Source: Gammaproteobacteria bacterium
GTDB lineage: Bacteria > Pseudomonadota > Gammaproteobacteria > Steroidobacterales > Steroidobacteraceae
DNA: 5,867 bases
Reading direction: 5' to 3'
Assembly: GCA_003156695.1 (NCBI GenBank)
Contig: PMHN01000286.1
Coordinates: 744-6,610, forward strand
Shown here: positions 1 to 5,630 of the stretch, piece after piece
Layout of the letters: each line of letters begins with the position of its first letter
Position numbering within the stretch: the first letter of the stretch is position 1
Notes under the pieces: generated by a model
Database searches by the model: none
Told to the model about the DNA's origin: nothing
The model's input: the letters and a program-made list of their open reading frames with translations, nothing else
Translations under genes and position numbers: made by a program

Positions 1-1115
1 TTCTTGGCCTTGTATTTGGCCTGCTGGTCCACCGCGGTGAACAGTACGTCGCGGCTTGGCTTGGCGACGGCATATTCGGAAAAACGGCGCACCACCTGGA
101 TCGACCCCAGCACGATGAGCACCGGCGAAAAGACGACGGCCACAAACGCCACGATCATGATGACCGGATTGAGCAGCAGGCCCGTCGTGATACCGAAACG
201 CCGGATGAAGCGGCCGGTCCCGAACAGTTGGATCAGCACGGCAAGGGAATTGGTCGCCAGATCGATGCTGGCGTAGGCGCGAGTGCGGGCGGCTCGGGAA
301 ACGAAATCCTTGCTGATCAGATCACCCAGTTGAAAGTAGATTACGGTTGAAACCCAGGTCATCAACAGCAGAAACAGCGCGATCATCAAGAGATAGCGTG
401 ACTTGAACAGCAGCACGAAACCGTCAAACGCACTGCCGCCGAGCTTGTGATCGAGTGAGGTCTTCTGCGCCGCCTCGCTTGCGGCCGCCAGTCGATGCTT
501 ATCTCCTTCCACCATGCGCACTAGAAATCCGGTGATTGCAAAACCCGCCGCCGAGATCAGCAGCAGATTGTTGGTACCGAGCGCATTGACGAACAGCACC
601 GTGAACGCCGGGGCACTGATGGTGCCAACGGTGCCACCGGCTGCGATGAAGCCGAAGAGTCGCTTCGCCTGGGCGCTGGAGAAGGTGTCGGCCATGAGAC
701 TCCAGAACACCGATATCGTCAAAAGATTGAACGTGGAGACCCAGACATAGAAAGCGGCCGCGATCCAGCGGTCATTGGCGAAGGTTCGGAACAGGAGATA
801 GAACAGAATCAGGGTGATGGCGATGAAGCCGTAAACCCAGGGCAGGAAGCTTGCAAGGCGGAGGCGAGACGCAAAGCCCGCGAACACTGGAGCGACGATC
901 AGGCTTAACAAGAAGGTGCCCGTGAAAAGCTCCTGCAGATGGGCGACGCCGTAGACCGTGCCCATCGTGTCGCGCAACGGGCGCAGGATGAAATAACTGG
1001 CCATCAGGAAGAAGAAATAGATGAACGCGGTGAGCGCAGCCTTGATCTCGTGATGCTCTACCCCGGCAACCAGCCGCAGCATTCGCGCACATCGCCCATG
1101 AATGATATCTGTCAT
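1..1115 (-). CDS. ATP:ADP antiporter/Npt-like MFS permease, paralog 1 (partial, 3' end outside window)
   Basis: Polytopic inner-membrane permease, probably of the AAA-type ATP:ADP antiporter (Npt/TLC-like, COG3202-type) branch of the major facilitator superfamily; the substrate is not known. I translated it from ATG at 1115 to the window edge: 371 codons open with no frameshift, ending inside the conserved KYKAK motif, so roughly 65 C-terminal residues are missing if it matches its neighbour. Visible landmarks are ILRPLRDTMG and LFTGTF after the first helix, SVFWSLMADTFS, FGFIAAGG, a charged central loop, LLLMTWVSTVIYF, KPSRDVLFT and VDQQAKYKAK. All recur in the upstream permease at the same spacing, with identity of roughly 45% by eye. 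The start is 15 nt after that gene's stop, with a weak AAGAGAGA ribosome site (1120-1127), indicating one operon. Free-living bacteria carry uncharacterised members of this group, so ATP/ADP exchange is not implied. Confidence 0.85.
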   Translation of the reverse strand, partial: MTDIIHGRCARMLRLVAGVEHHEIKAALTAFIYFFFLMASYFILRPLRDTMGTVYGVAHLQELFTGTFLLSLIVAPVFAGFASRLRLASFLPWVYGFIAITLILFYLLFRTFANDRWIAAAFYVWVSTFNLLTISVFWSLMADTFSSAQAKRLFGFIAAGGTVGTISAPAFTVLFVNALGTNNLLLISAAGFAITGFLVRMVEGDKHRLAAASEAAQKTSLDHKLGGSAFDGFVLLFKSRYLLMIALFLLLMTWVSTVIYFQLGDLISKDFVSRAARTRAYASIDLATNSLAVLIQLFGTGRFIRRFGITTGLLLNPVIMIVAFVAVVFSPVLIVLGSIQVVRRFSEYAVAKPSRDVLFTAVDQQAKYKAK

Positions 1116-1130
1116 GGCGTCTCTCTTAGT

Positions 1131-2444
1131 TCAATCGACAATGCCGCTGGCCCCGCGTATCGCCTCGTATTGCCGGCCCATCGCGACCGCGACAAAGCCC
1201 CACGCCACCGAGACAGCGACGCCCAATCCGACCGCGCCGAGGAGGCCAAACCCGGCCGCACGCAACCCAGCTTGCATCCAGGCGGCGGTGACATCGCCGA
1301 AACGATACACCACCGTGTCGATGACGTTTTTCGCCTTGTACTTGCTCTGCTGGTCAACGACGGTGAACAGCACCTCACGGCTGGGACGGGCAATTGCGTA
1401 TTGGGAGATGCGCTGCAGCGCCCGGGTTGCCTGCACCATGAACAAGTTTGGCGCGGCGAGAAGTCCCAGACACGCACCCAGCATGATGATGGGGCTGAGG
1501 ATCAGGCCCGCGGTGACGCCATAGCGCTGCCACGTGCGGCCGAGGCCGAAGATCAGGATCATGGCGGAGCAGATGTTGACGAACAGATCGATATCGGCAA
1601 AAGCAATCGTGCGGCTTTCAACGGCGGGAAAGGCCTTGGCAATGAGGTCGGTCTGGAGGAAATAAACAACGGTCGCGATCCATGTCATGAGCAGCAGGAA
1701 GGTCGCCTGTTTCATCAGATACGAGGATCTGAACAGCAGTGCGAAGCCGCGCAGCGGATTCCCGGGAAGGCTGTGATCGAGCGTGGTTTGCTGCGCCTCT
1801 GCGTCGAGGGCGCGAAGCGTGGCCTTTTCCCGCATCAACGCGTACAGCAGCAGTATGACGATCACGAAGCCACCTGCCGCCGCCAGCAGCAAGCCGCCGA
1901 CACCGACGCGTGCGACCAGCGACGTGGTGATGAGGGGACCGGCAATCGCGCCCAGGCTGCCGCCGGCGGCGATGAAGGCAAATAGCCGCGTGGCCTGAGG
2001 CGCTGAAAACACATCCGCCATCAAGGTCCAGAATACCGAAATGAGGAACAGATTGACGACGCTGAACCACCAGAAATAGGCGGCCGCAACCCAGCGGTTA
2101 TGCGGCGCCAACTGGAAGAGCTCATAGAACGCCAGCAGAGTCACCAGCAGAAACCAGAAAACGCCCGGCACGAACTGCGAAAGCTTCAACTTGGAGGCGC
2201 CCCAGGCGAAGACCGGTGCGCACATGAGCGTGATGATGAACGTGCCGGTGAAGAGATTCTGCAGCTCGCTAACACCGAACACCGTGGCCATGGTGTCCCG
2301 TATCGGCCGCAAGATGTAATAGCTGCCCAGCAACATGAAATTGCAGAGGAAGGCCAAGACAACCGCTGTCGTTTCCCGCGGCTCAAGTCTGCAGGCGAGG
2401 CCGATCAGGCGTGATAGGCGCGGGACATTGAACGGATGTCTCAG
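1131..2444 (-). CDS. ATP:ADP antiporter/Npt-like MFS permease, paralog 2 (start uncertain, possibly CTG)
   Basis: Complete permease, about 437 residues if started at CTG 2444, with about 10-12 hydrophobic segments (roughly 27-44, 67-82, 92-110, 117-139, 152-176, 184-203, 240-262, 284-301, 308-330, 393-421). Motifs are ILRPIRDTMA (44-53), LFTGTF, SVFWTLMADVFS, FAFIAAGGSLG, LLLMTWIATVVYF and YKAKNVIDTVVYRFGD (369-384). The last resembles the lysine-rich C-terminal signature of ATP/ADP carrier (TLC/Npt) relatives. The substrate cannot be read from the sequence. The start is odd: no ATG, GTG or TTG lies in frame between 2639 (a TTG deep inside the reductase gene) and the first helix. CTG at 2444-2442 overlaps the reductase TGA and follows a GGAG at 2453-2456 with 8 nt spacing, so a translationally coupled CTG start is my best choice. 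An ATG at 2428 is out of frame. The body is intact and its tandem paralog follows 15 nt downstream. Confidence 0.8.
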   Translation of the reverse strand: MRHPFNVPRLSRLIGLACRLEPRETTAVVLAFLCNFMLLGSYYILRPIRDTMATVFGVSELQNLFTGTFIITLMCAPVFAWGASKLKLSQFVPGVFWFLLVTLLAFYELFQLAPHNRWVAAAYFWWFSVVNLFLISVFWTLMADVFSAPQATRLFAFIAAGGSLGAIAGPLITTSLVARVGVGGLLLAAAGGFVIVILLLYALMREKATLRALDAEAQQTTLDHSLPGNPLRGFALLFRSSYLMKQATFLLLMTWIATVVYFLQTDLIAKAFPAVESRTIAFADIDLFVNICSAMILIFGLGRTWQRYGVTAGLILSPIIMLGACLGLLAAPNLFMVQATRALQRISQYAIARPSREVLFTVVDQQSKYKAKNVIDTVVYRFGDVTAAWMQAGLRAAGFGLLGAVGLGVAVSVAWGFVAVAMGRQYEAIRGASGIVD

Positions 2445-3382
2445 CCGAGCGACTCCACGTAAGCCGTCATGCGGGCGCGCTCTTTCGCATCCGGGAGGCG
2501 CCCGCGTCCCGCGCCGAGATTGTCGATCATATGCTCGGCCTTGTCGGTGCCGGGGATGACGGCAGTCACGGCAGGATGAGCGAGAATGAATTTGAGGAAG
2601 AACTGACCCCAGCTGGCACAGTCGAAATCGGCAACCCAATCCGGCAGCGGCTTGCCCAATGCCTTGCGAAACAATTCCCCGCGCCCGAAGGGCAGCGCCA
2701 CCAACACCGCGGCTCCAGCGTCCAACGCGGCCGGCAGCACCCTGTCTTCCGCGTCGCGATTGTCGATCGCATAATCGATTTCCAGAAAGTCGGGTTTTGC
2801 CCGCTTGAGGATCGTTTCGGCAGCGCCGTAGTCGCCTTTGAAGGTGGTGGTGATGCCCGTATAGCGGCAGAGGCCCTGCGCCTTCAGCGCGTTCAAGCCG
2901 GCCATGTCCTGGCCCGGATCGCGCACATTGTGCAGTTGTAGCGCATCCACTTTGTCCGTTCCGAGCCGCCGCAGTGAATCCCGCGCCTCTGCGACTTCCC
3001 TGCCGGGCTGGTATCGCTCCAGTTTGGTGGCGATAAAGACACGCGGGCGCAACCCTGTCGCGGTCAGAATCCCCCCGATGACGGTCTCGGCGTCGCCATA
3101 GGACGGAGCGGTATCGATGAGCGAGCCGCCGCCAGCCAGCAGCGCACGGACGACTTCGGTCGGCCTGGTTCGGTCCTGCGGGTTCGCCCCGACATTGAAT
3201 ACGCGCGCTGTGCCGACGCCCACCACCGGTAGCGTTTCGCCGCGCGCGTGCGGTATGGGGCGGACGAGCATCGGGTTGCCCCCCTGCGCCGCAGCCAACC
3301 CTGGCACCATCAGGCTTGCACCCAGTCCGCTACACAAAATCACCGCGTCGCGACGCGACAGAAGCCGATCGCTGCCTTTCAT
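2441..3382 (-). CDS. Tat-exported aldo/keto reductase
   Basis: A 313-residue aldo/keto reductase, a TIM-barrel NAD(P)H-dependent carbonyl reductase; the physiological substrate is unknown. The N-terminus has a twin-arginine signal: LLSRRDAV (RR at 10-11), a hydrophobic stretch (14-31) and an AAA-Q cleavage candidate near 32, so export as a folded, cofactor-bound protein is predicted. The catalytic tetrad looks complete: Asp90 and Tyr95 in LIDTAPSYG, Lys120 in FIATKLE, His151 in LQLHNVRD. A C-terminal TAVIPGTDKAEHMIDNL segment (273-289) fits the NADP-phosphate binding region of the family. ATG at 3382 is chosen because GGGGAG (3388-3393) lies 5 nt upstream and the signal peptide begins there. 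It is the first gene of the minus-strand set and its TGA overlaps the likely start of the permease, so the three genes are probably co-transcribed. A few family members have lost activity, but nothing here suggests that. Confidence 0.9.
   Translation of the reverse strand: MKGSDRLLSRRDAVILCSGLGASLMVPGLAAAQGGNPMLVRPIPHARGETLPVVGVGTARVFNVGANPQDRTRPTEVVRALLAGGGSLIDTAPSYGDAETVIGGILTATGLRPRVFIATKLERYQPGREVAEARDSLRRLGTDKVDALQLHNVRDPGQDMAGLNALKAQGLCRYTGITTTFKGDYGAAETILKRAKPDFLEIDYAIDNRDAEDRVLPAALDAGAAVLVALPFGRGELFRKALGKPLPDWVADFDCASWGQFFLKFILAHPAVTAVIPGTDKAEHMIDNLGAGRGRLPDAKERARMTAYVESLG
2453..2456 (-). promoter_or_regulatory. Possible ribosome binding site for permease paralog 2
   Basis: On the minus strand a GGAG lies within the last codons of the reductase gene, 8 nt before the CTG at 2444-2442. 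It is the only good Shine-Dalgarno-like match placed to serve an in-frame start for the permease. It would give CTGA-type stop/start coupling with the reductase. The match is short and could be chance. Confidence 0.35.
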
Positions 3383-3833
3383 GAGCGCTCCCCGATAAAT
3401 CCATGTACCACGCTATGAGCCTACGCGACGACAGCATACTAAACGAATCACCTCAAACAGCAGAACACACATTCGGTACGCTGAAAACCCGGATGGGCGC
3501 CACACACTTCCTGACTAGGACGCTACCCTGTTTAGTCCAGATGACGGCGCTGACGCGCCAGCCCGGGACGAGCAGCAGTGTATGGCGCGCGCTCGCCTCA
3601 CCCGATTCCAGGTAGCGGATACGCGCGCCCTCCGCGCCACCGTGCCGATCACAGCGCCGGCGCGTTCCATGATCCTGCGCTCAGCTGTCAGCACTCTCGA
3701 ATCTCATCGACTAATCGCACCAGCGTGCGGGAGATTTGCGGGAATCAGTTGTGCTCAGTCGTGCTTCGTGGTGCCAATTGCAACGGGCGCCCCTCGGCAC
3801 GTTGTTGAATTTACAGGTTACCTTGAGCCAACG
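3383..3833. other. Gene-poor region between divergent gene sets
   Basis: About 450 bp between the minus-strand reductase operon and the tRNA-like block. Open frames exist on both strands, but their translations are rich in Arg, Ser, Pro and Thr, lack recognisable motifs and have poor ribosome sites, so I call no gene. The part from about 3400 to 3540 is visibly less GC-rich than the flanking genes, as expected for a promoter region. The operon promoter should be here, but I find no convincing -35/-10 pair; a minus-strand TAGTAT near 3430 has only a weak partner. A small perfect hairpin (GGCGC, TGAC loop, GCGCC) lies at 3546-3559. No inverted repeat, integrase remnant or 5' tRNA half was recognised. 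Confidence 0.6.
3388..3393 (-). promoter_or_regulatory. Ribosome binding site of the aldo/keto reductase
   Basis: GGGGAG on the minus strand sits 5 nt before the ATG at 3382. It is a strong match to the Shine-Dalgarno core and fixes the start at the beginning of the twin-arginine signal peptide. Confidence 0.7.
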
Positions 3834-3884
3834 ACCGCGCTCATAATGCCGGGGTCGAGGGTTCGAGTCCCTCCCTTTCCACCA
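3834..3884 (+). pseudogene. 3' fragment of a CAU-anticodon tRNA gene (candidate attachment-site remnant)
   Basis: This block reads as the 3' part of a tRNA: anticodon loop CTCATAA (3840-3846, anticodon CAT at 3842-3844), a five-base variable loop GGGTC (3852-3856), a perfect T-stem GAGGG/CCCTC (3857-3861 with 3869-3873) around TTCGAGT, acceptor strand CCTTTCC (3874-3880), discriminator A and an encoded CCA (3882-3884). The anticodon stem CCGCG/TGCCG has one C-C mismatch and one G-T pair. The required 5' acceptor strand, GGAAAGG, is absent from the preceding ~450 bases and no D-arm fits, so it is not a functional gene. CAU suggests tRNA-Met or tRNA-Ile2. A 3' tRNA piece of this length is typical of the distal end of elements inserted by tyrosine recombinases, though no integrase is in view. 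The downstream oxidoreductase begins only 15 nt later. Confidence 0.8.
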
Positions 3885-3887
3885 GAT

Positions 3888-3892
3888 GAGGG
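3888..3892 (+). promoter_or_regulatory. Ribosome binding site of the MDR oxidoreductase
   Basis: GAGGG lies 7 nt before the ATG at 3900 and directly after the CCA end of the tRNA fragment. It supports starting the oxidoreductase at its membrane anchor rather than at the upstream in-frame start at 3582 or the internal Met45 (4032), which has no comparable site. Confidence 0.6.
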
Positions 3893-3899
3893 CGAAGCC

Positions 3900-5009
3900 A
3901 TGACAGTGATCTGGAGGATTGCGCTGGGGACGCTGGTGACCCTAGCTGCCCTGGTGCTGGTACTCGCGTGGTTCATTTCTCACGATGCCGGACCGGCGCC
4001 GGTCGCGCCGATCCCCCCGCAAGCTGCGCGGATGAAGGCCCTGGTCTTCCGCCAATACGGCGGTCCGGAAGTCCTGCGCATCGAAGAGGTCGAGAAACCG
4101 TCACCCAAAGCGGACGAGCTTCTGATCAGGGTTCACGCCGCCTCGCTCAATCCGCTCGACTGGCACCGCATGCGTGGCTTGCCATATCCCGTGCGGCTGA
4201 TGCTGACGGGCATCGGGCGGCCGCGACTTACTCGCCTGGGTGTGGACTTCGCTGGCAGCGTGGAGGCGGTCGGATCGCAGGTGAGGCATTTCCGAGTCGG
4301 CGATGAAGTGTTTGGGACCGCCGATGGTGCGGTGGCTGAGTACGTCACCTCCACCGAGGTGGGCATTGCGCTCAAGCCCGCGAATTCCACGTTCGAGCAG
4401 GCAGCGGCGGTGCCGATCGCGGGCACTACCGCGCTGCAAGGGCTGCGCGATGCGGGGCAGCTCAAAGCCGGGCAGAAGGTCTTGATCAACGGTGCCTCGG
4501 GCGGCGTGGGCACCTTTGCGGTTCAAGTCGCCAAGGCCATGGGCGCAGAGGTTACCGGGGTCTGCAGTACCAGAAACCAGGAGCTGGTGCGGCGTATCGG
4601 CGCGGATCACGTCGTGGATTACACGCGCGAGGATGTCACCCGGGGCAATGAGCGCTTCGATCTCGTGCTCGACATGGTCGGAAGCTACCCGCTGCTCGCC
4701 TACCGGCGCGTGCTCAATCCGCACGGCACGCTGGTCGTGGTTGGTTCGCCGAGCACCGACCGCTGGATCGGCGCCATGAGCGGCTGGATCAAGGCCACGT
4801 TCATCCGCCCGTTCGTGGGCCAGCACTACGACGTGCTGTTGGCCGATGCCAATCGCACGCAAGACCTGGATGCGCTTGCGGAGCTTATGAGGTCCGGACG
4901 GGTGACACCGGTCATCGATCGAACCTACGCGCTCGTGGACACAGCCGAAGCGATGCGCTACCTGGAGCAGGGTCACGCCCGCGGCAAGGTCATCATTCGG
5001 ATCGACTGA
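3900..5009 (+). CDS. Membrane-anchored MDR-family NAD(P)-dependent oxidoreductase (quinone reductase-like)
   Basis: A 369-residue medium-chain dehydrogenase/reductase of the zinc-independent, quinone oxidoreductase-like type. Residues 45-150 form the GroES-like domain (MKALVFRQYGGPEVL, then LGVDFAGSVEAVG and VGDEVFG). The NAD(P)-binding Rossmann domain follows, with NGASGGVGTFAVQVAK (197-212), GADHVVDYT and FDLVLDMVG. The C-terminus closes the catalytic domain with HARGKVIIRID. The Cys/His set for catalytic or structural zinc is not evident. Residues 4-26 form a transmembrane helix ahead of a Pro/Ala-rich linker. Arg6 precedes it and little positive charge follows, so the positive-inside rule suggests the enzyme domain faces the periplasm, which is unusual for an NAD(P)H enzyme. 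The frame is open upstream to 3582, but that stretch translates the tRNA fragment and is not credible protein. It probably forms a unit with the DUF1566 gene 48 nt downstream. Substrate unknown. Confidence 0.88.
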   Translation: MTVIWRIALGTLVTLAALVLVLAWFISHDAGPAPVAPIPPQAARMKALVFRQYGGPEVLRIEEVEKPSPKADELLIRVHAASLNPLDWHRMRGLPYPVRLMLTGIGRPRLTRLGVDFAGSVEAVGSQVRHFRVGDEVFGTADGAVAEYVTSTEVGIALKPANSTFEQAAAVPIAGTTALQGLRDAGQLKAGQKVLINGASGGVGTFAVQVAKAMGAEVTGVCSTRNQELVRRIGADHVVDYTREDVTRGNERFDLVLDMVGSYPLLAYRRVLNPHGTLVVVGSPSTDRWIGAMSGWIKATFIRPFVGQHYDVLLADANRTQDLDALAELMRSGRVTPVIDRTYALVDTAEAMRYLEQGHARGKVIIRID

Positions 5010-5030
5010 GGCGCACACGCTATTGCGCCT
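5009..5030 (+). terminator. Hairpin after the MDR oxidoreductase gene
   Basis: AGGCGCA (5009-5015) pairs with TGCGCCT (5024-5030) around an 8-nt loop, starting at the last base of the stop codon. What follows is TCATTG, not a run of T, so it is at best a weak terminator or an mRNA-stabilising or attenuating hairpin ahead of the next gene. Confidence 0.35.
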
Positions 5031-5047
5031 TCATTGACCGCCAAGGC

Positions 5048-5052
5048 GGAGG
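5048..5052 (+). promoter_or_regulatory. Ribosome binding site of the DUF1566 gene
   Basis: GGAGG, within the longer AAGGCGGAGG from 5043, lies 5 nt before the ATG at 5058. It decides that start over the in-frame TTG at 5034, which would lie ahead of the ribosome site and displace the signal peptide from the N-terminus. Confidence 0.75.
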
Positions 5053-5057
5053 CACGC

Positions 5058-5588
5058 ATGAAACTGAGGTCGATCCTAACCGCCGTGGCCCCGTTGCTGT
5101 TGATCGCAGCGGGCTTGCCTGCGCGGGCTGAACCGCGTGATGGGGCGTCGCCGTTCACGCCGAACGGCCAGGAGATCCTGGACACTCGCACGAACCTCAT
5201 CTGGACGCGCTGCCCCATCGGCATGAAGTGGATGCGCGGCATGTGCGTCGAGCACGTCCAGCGGTTTCTCCACAGTGAGGCCGTGAGTTTCGTTCAGCAG
5301 ACCCAGGGTGCAACCCACGCCGGCTGGCGGCTGCCCACGCGCGAGGAATTCAAGGCCCTGGTATCGGCCGACGGAAGGCAGCTTCTGGACCAGGATTTGT
5401 TTTCGGACCTGACCGACAGTGAATGCAATTACTGGTCCTCCACGCCCTTCAAAGCGCACGATGGCTCGAGCACCTCTTTCTATTACATGGGCGATTTCGC
5501 CTTCGACGGCAGTACTAAGAACAACGAGTATGCCGGCAGTGACGAGGAGCACTCTTACGGTTGCCTGATGCTCCTCAGGTCGAAGTGA
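5058..5588 (+). CDS. Secreted DUF1566 (Lcl-like) domain protein
   Basis: A 176-residue protein with a clear Sec signal peptide: KLR near the N-terminus, hydrophobic 6-20, and a PARA-E cleavage site after residue 24. The mature part matches the DUF1566/Lcl C-terminal fold: ILDTRTNLIWTRC (40-52), an AVSFVQQ helix, GWRLPTREEF (89-98), LFSDLTDSECNYWSSTPF (114-131), then beta-rich sequence ending GCLMLLRSK. WRLPTxxE and YWSST are the characteristic motifs. Four cysteines remain in the mature chain (52, 63, 123, 169), allowing two disulfides, which fits a periplasmic or outer location. The domain is found in surface and adhesin-like proteins and in many uncharacterised secreted proteins; no enzymatic role is established. 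It follows the MDR gene by 48 nt on the same strand. The link between the two may be only positional. Confidence 0.88.
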   Translation: MKLRSILTAVAPLLLIAAGLPARAEPRDGASPFTPNGQEILDTRTNLIWTRCPIGMKWMRGMCVEHVQRFLHSEAVSFVQQTQGATHAGWRLPTREEFKALVSADGRQLLDQDLFSDLTDSECNYWSSTPFKAHDGSSTSFYYMGDFAFDGSTKNNEYAGSDEEHSYGCLMLLRSK

Positions 5589-5597
5589 GCGACTACC

Positions 5598-5626
5598 TCT
5601 CGCCCGCCGCGCTGCGCGGCGCGAGA
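5598..5626. terminator. Possible bidirectional terminator hairpin between convergent genes
   Basis: TCTCG (5598-5602) and CGCCGCG (5605-5611) pair with CGCGGCG (5615-5621) and CGAGA (5622-5626) around a CTG loop, with a two-base CC bulge on the left arm. It lies in the 42-bp gap between the stop of the DUF1566 gene and the stop of the convergent gene. There is no T-run on either side, so it is a strong hairpin but not a textbook intrinsic terminator. Confidence 0.5.
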
Positions 5627-5630
5627 TGCA

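Noticed and set aside
939..1985. 348-codon plus-strand open frame
   Set aside because: It is antisense to both permease genes, spans their junction, and is rich in Arg, Asp, Glu, Gln and His as expected for the reverse of hydrophobic membrane codons in GC-rich DNA.
3513..3537. Inverted repeat GACTA...TAGTC as an operator or terminator
   Set aside because: Only five base pairs with a 15-base separation and weak internal pairing; expected by chance in a region of this length.
3403..3615. 70-codon plus-strand open frame in the intergenic region
   Set aside because: Low-complexity Ser/Thr/Arg composition, no motif and no good ribosome site; it probably covers the promoter region of the divergent operon.
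3400..3884. Intact tRNA gene split by an intron (as in some bacterial CAU tRNAs with group I introns)
   Set aside because: The anticodon loop is uninterrupted in the 3' part, and no 5' acceptor strand complementary to CCTTTCC, nor a D-arm, was found in the preceding 450 bases.
3582..3899. N-terminal extension of the MDR oxidoreductase to an upstream in-frame start
   Set aside because: The extension runs through the tRNA fragment, giving the familiar artefact peptide SRVRVPPFPP from a T-arm and CCA end. It has no family resemblance, whereas ATG 3900 has a ribosome site and starts a clean membrane helix.
4101..5018. 305-codon minus-strand open frame
   Set aside because: It lies entirely opposite the well-supported MDR oxidoreductase and has no recognisable domain; a GC-rich antisense shadow.
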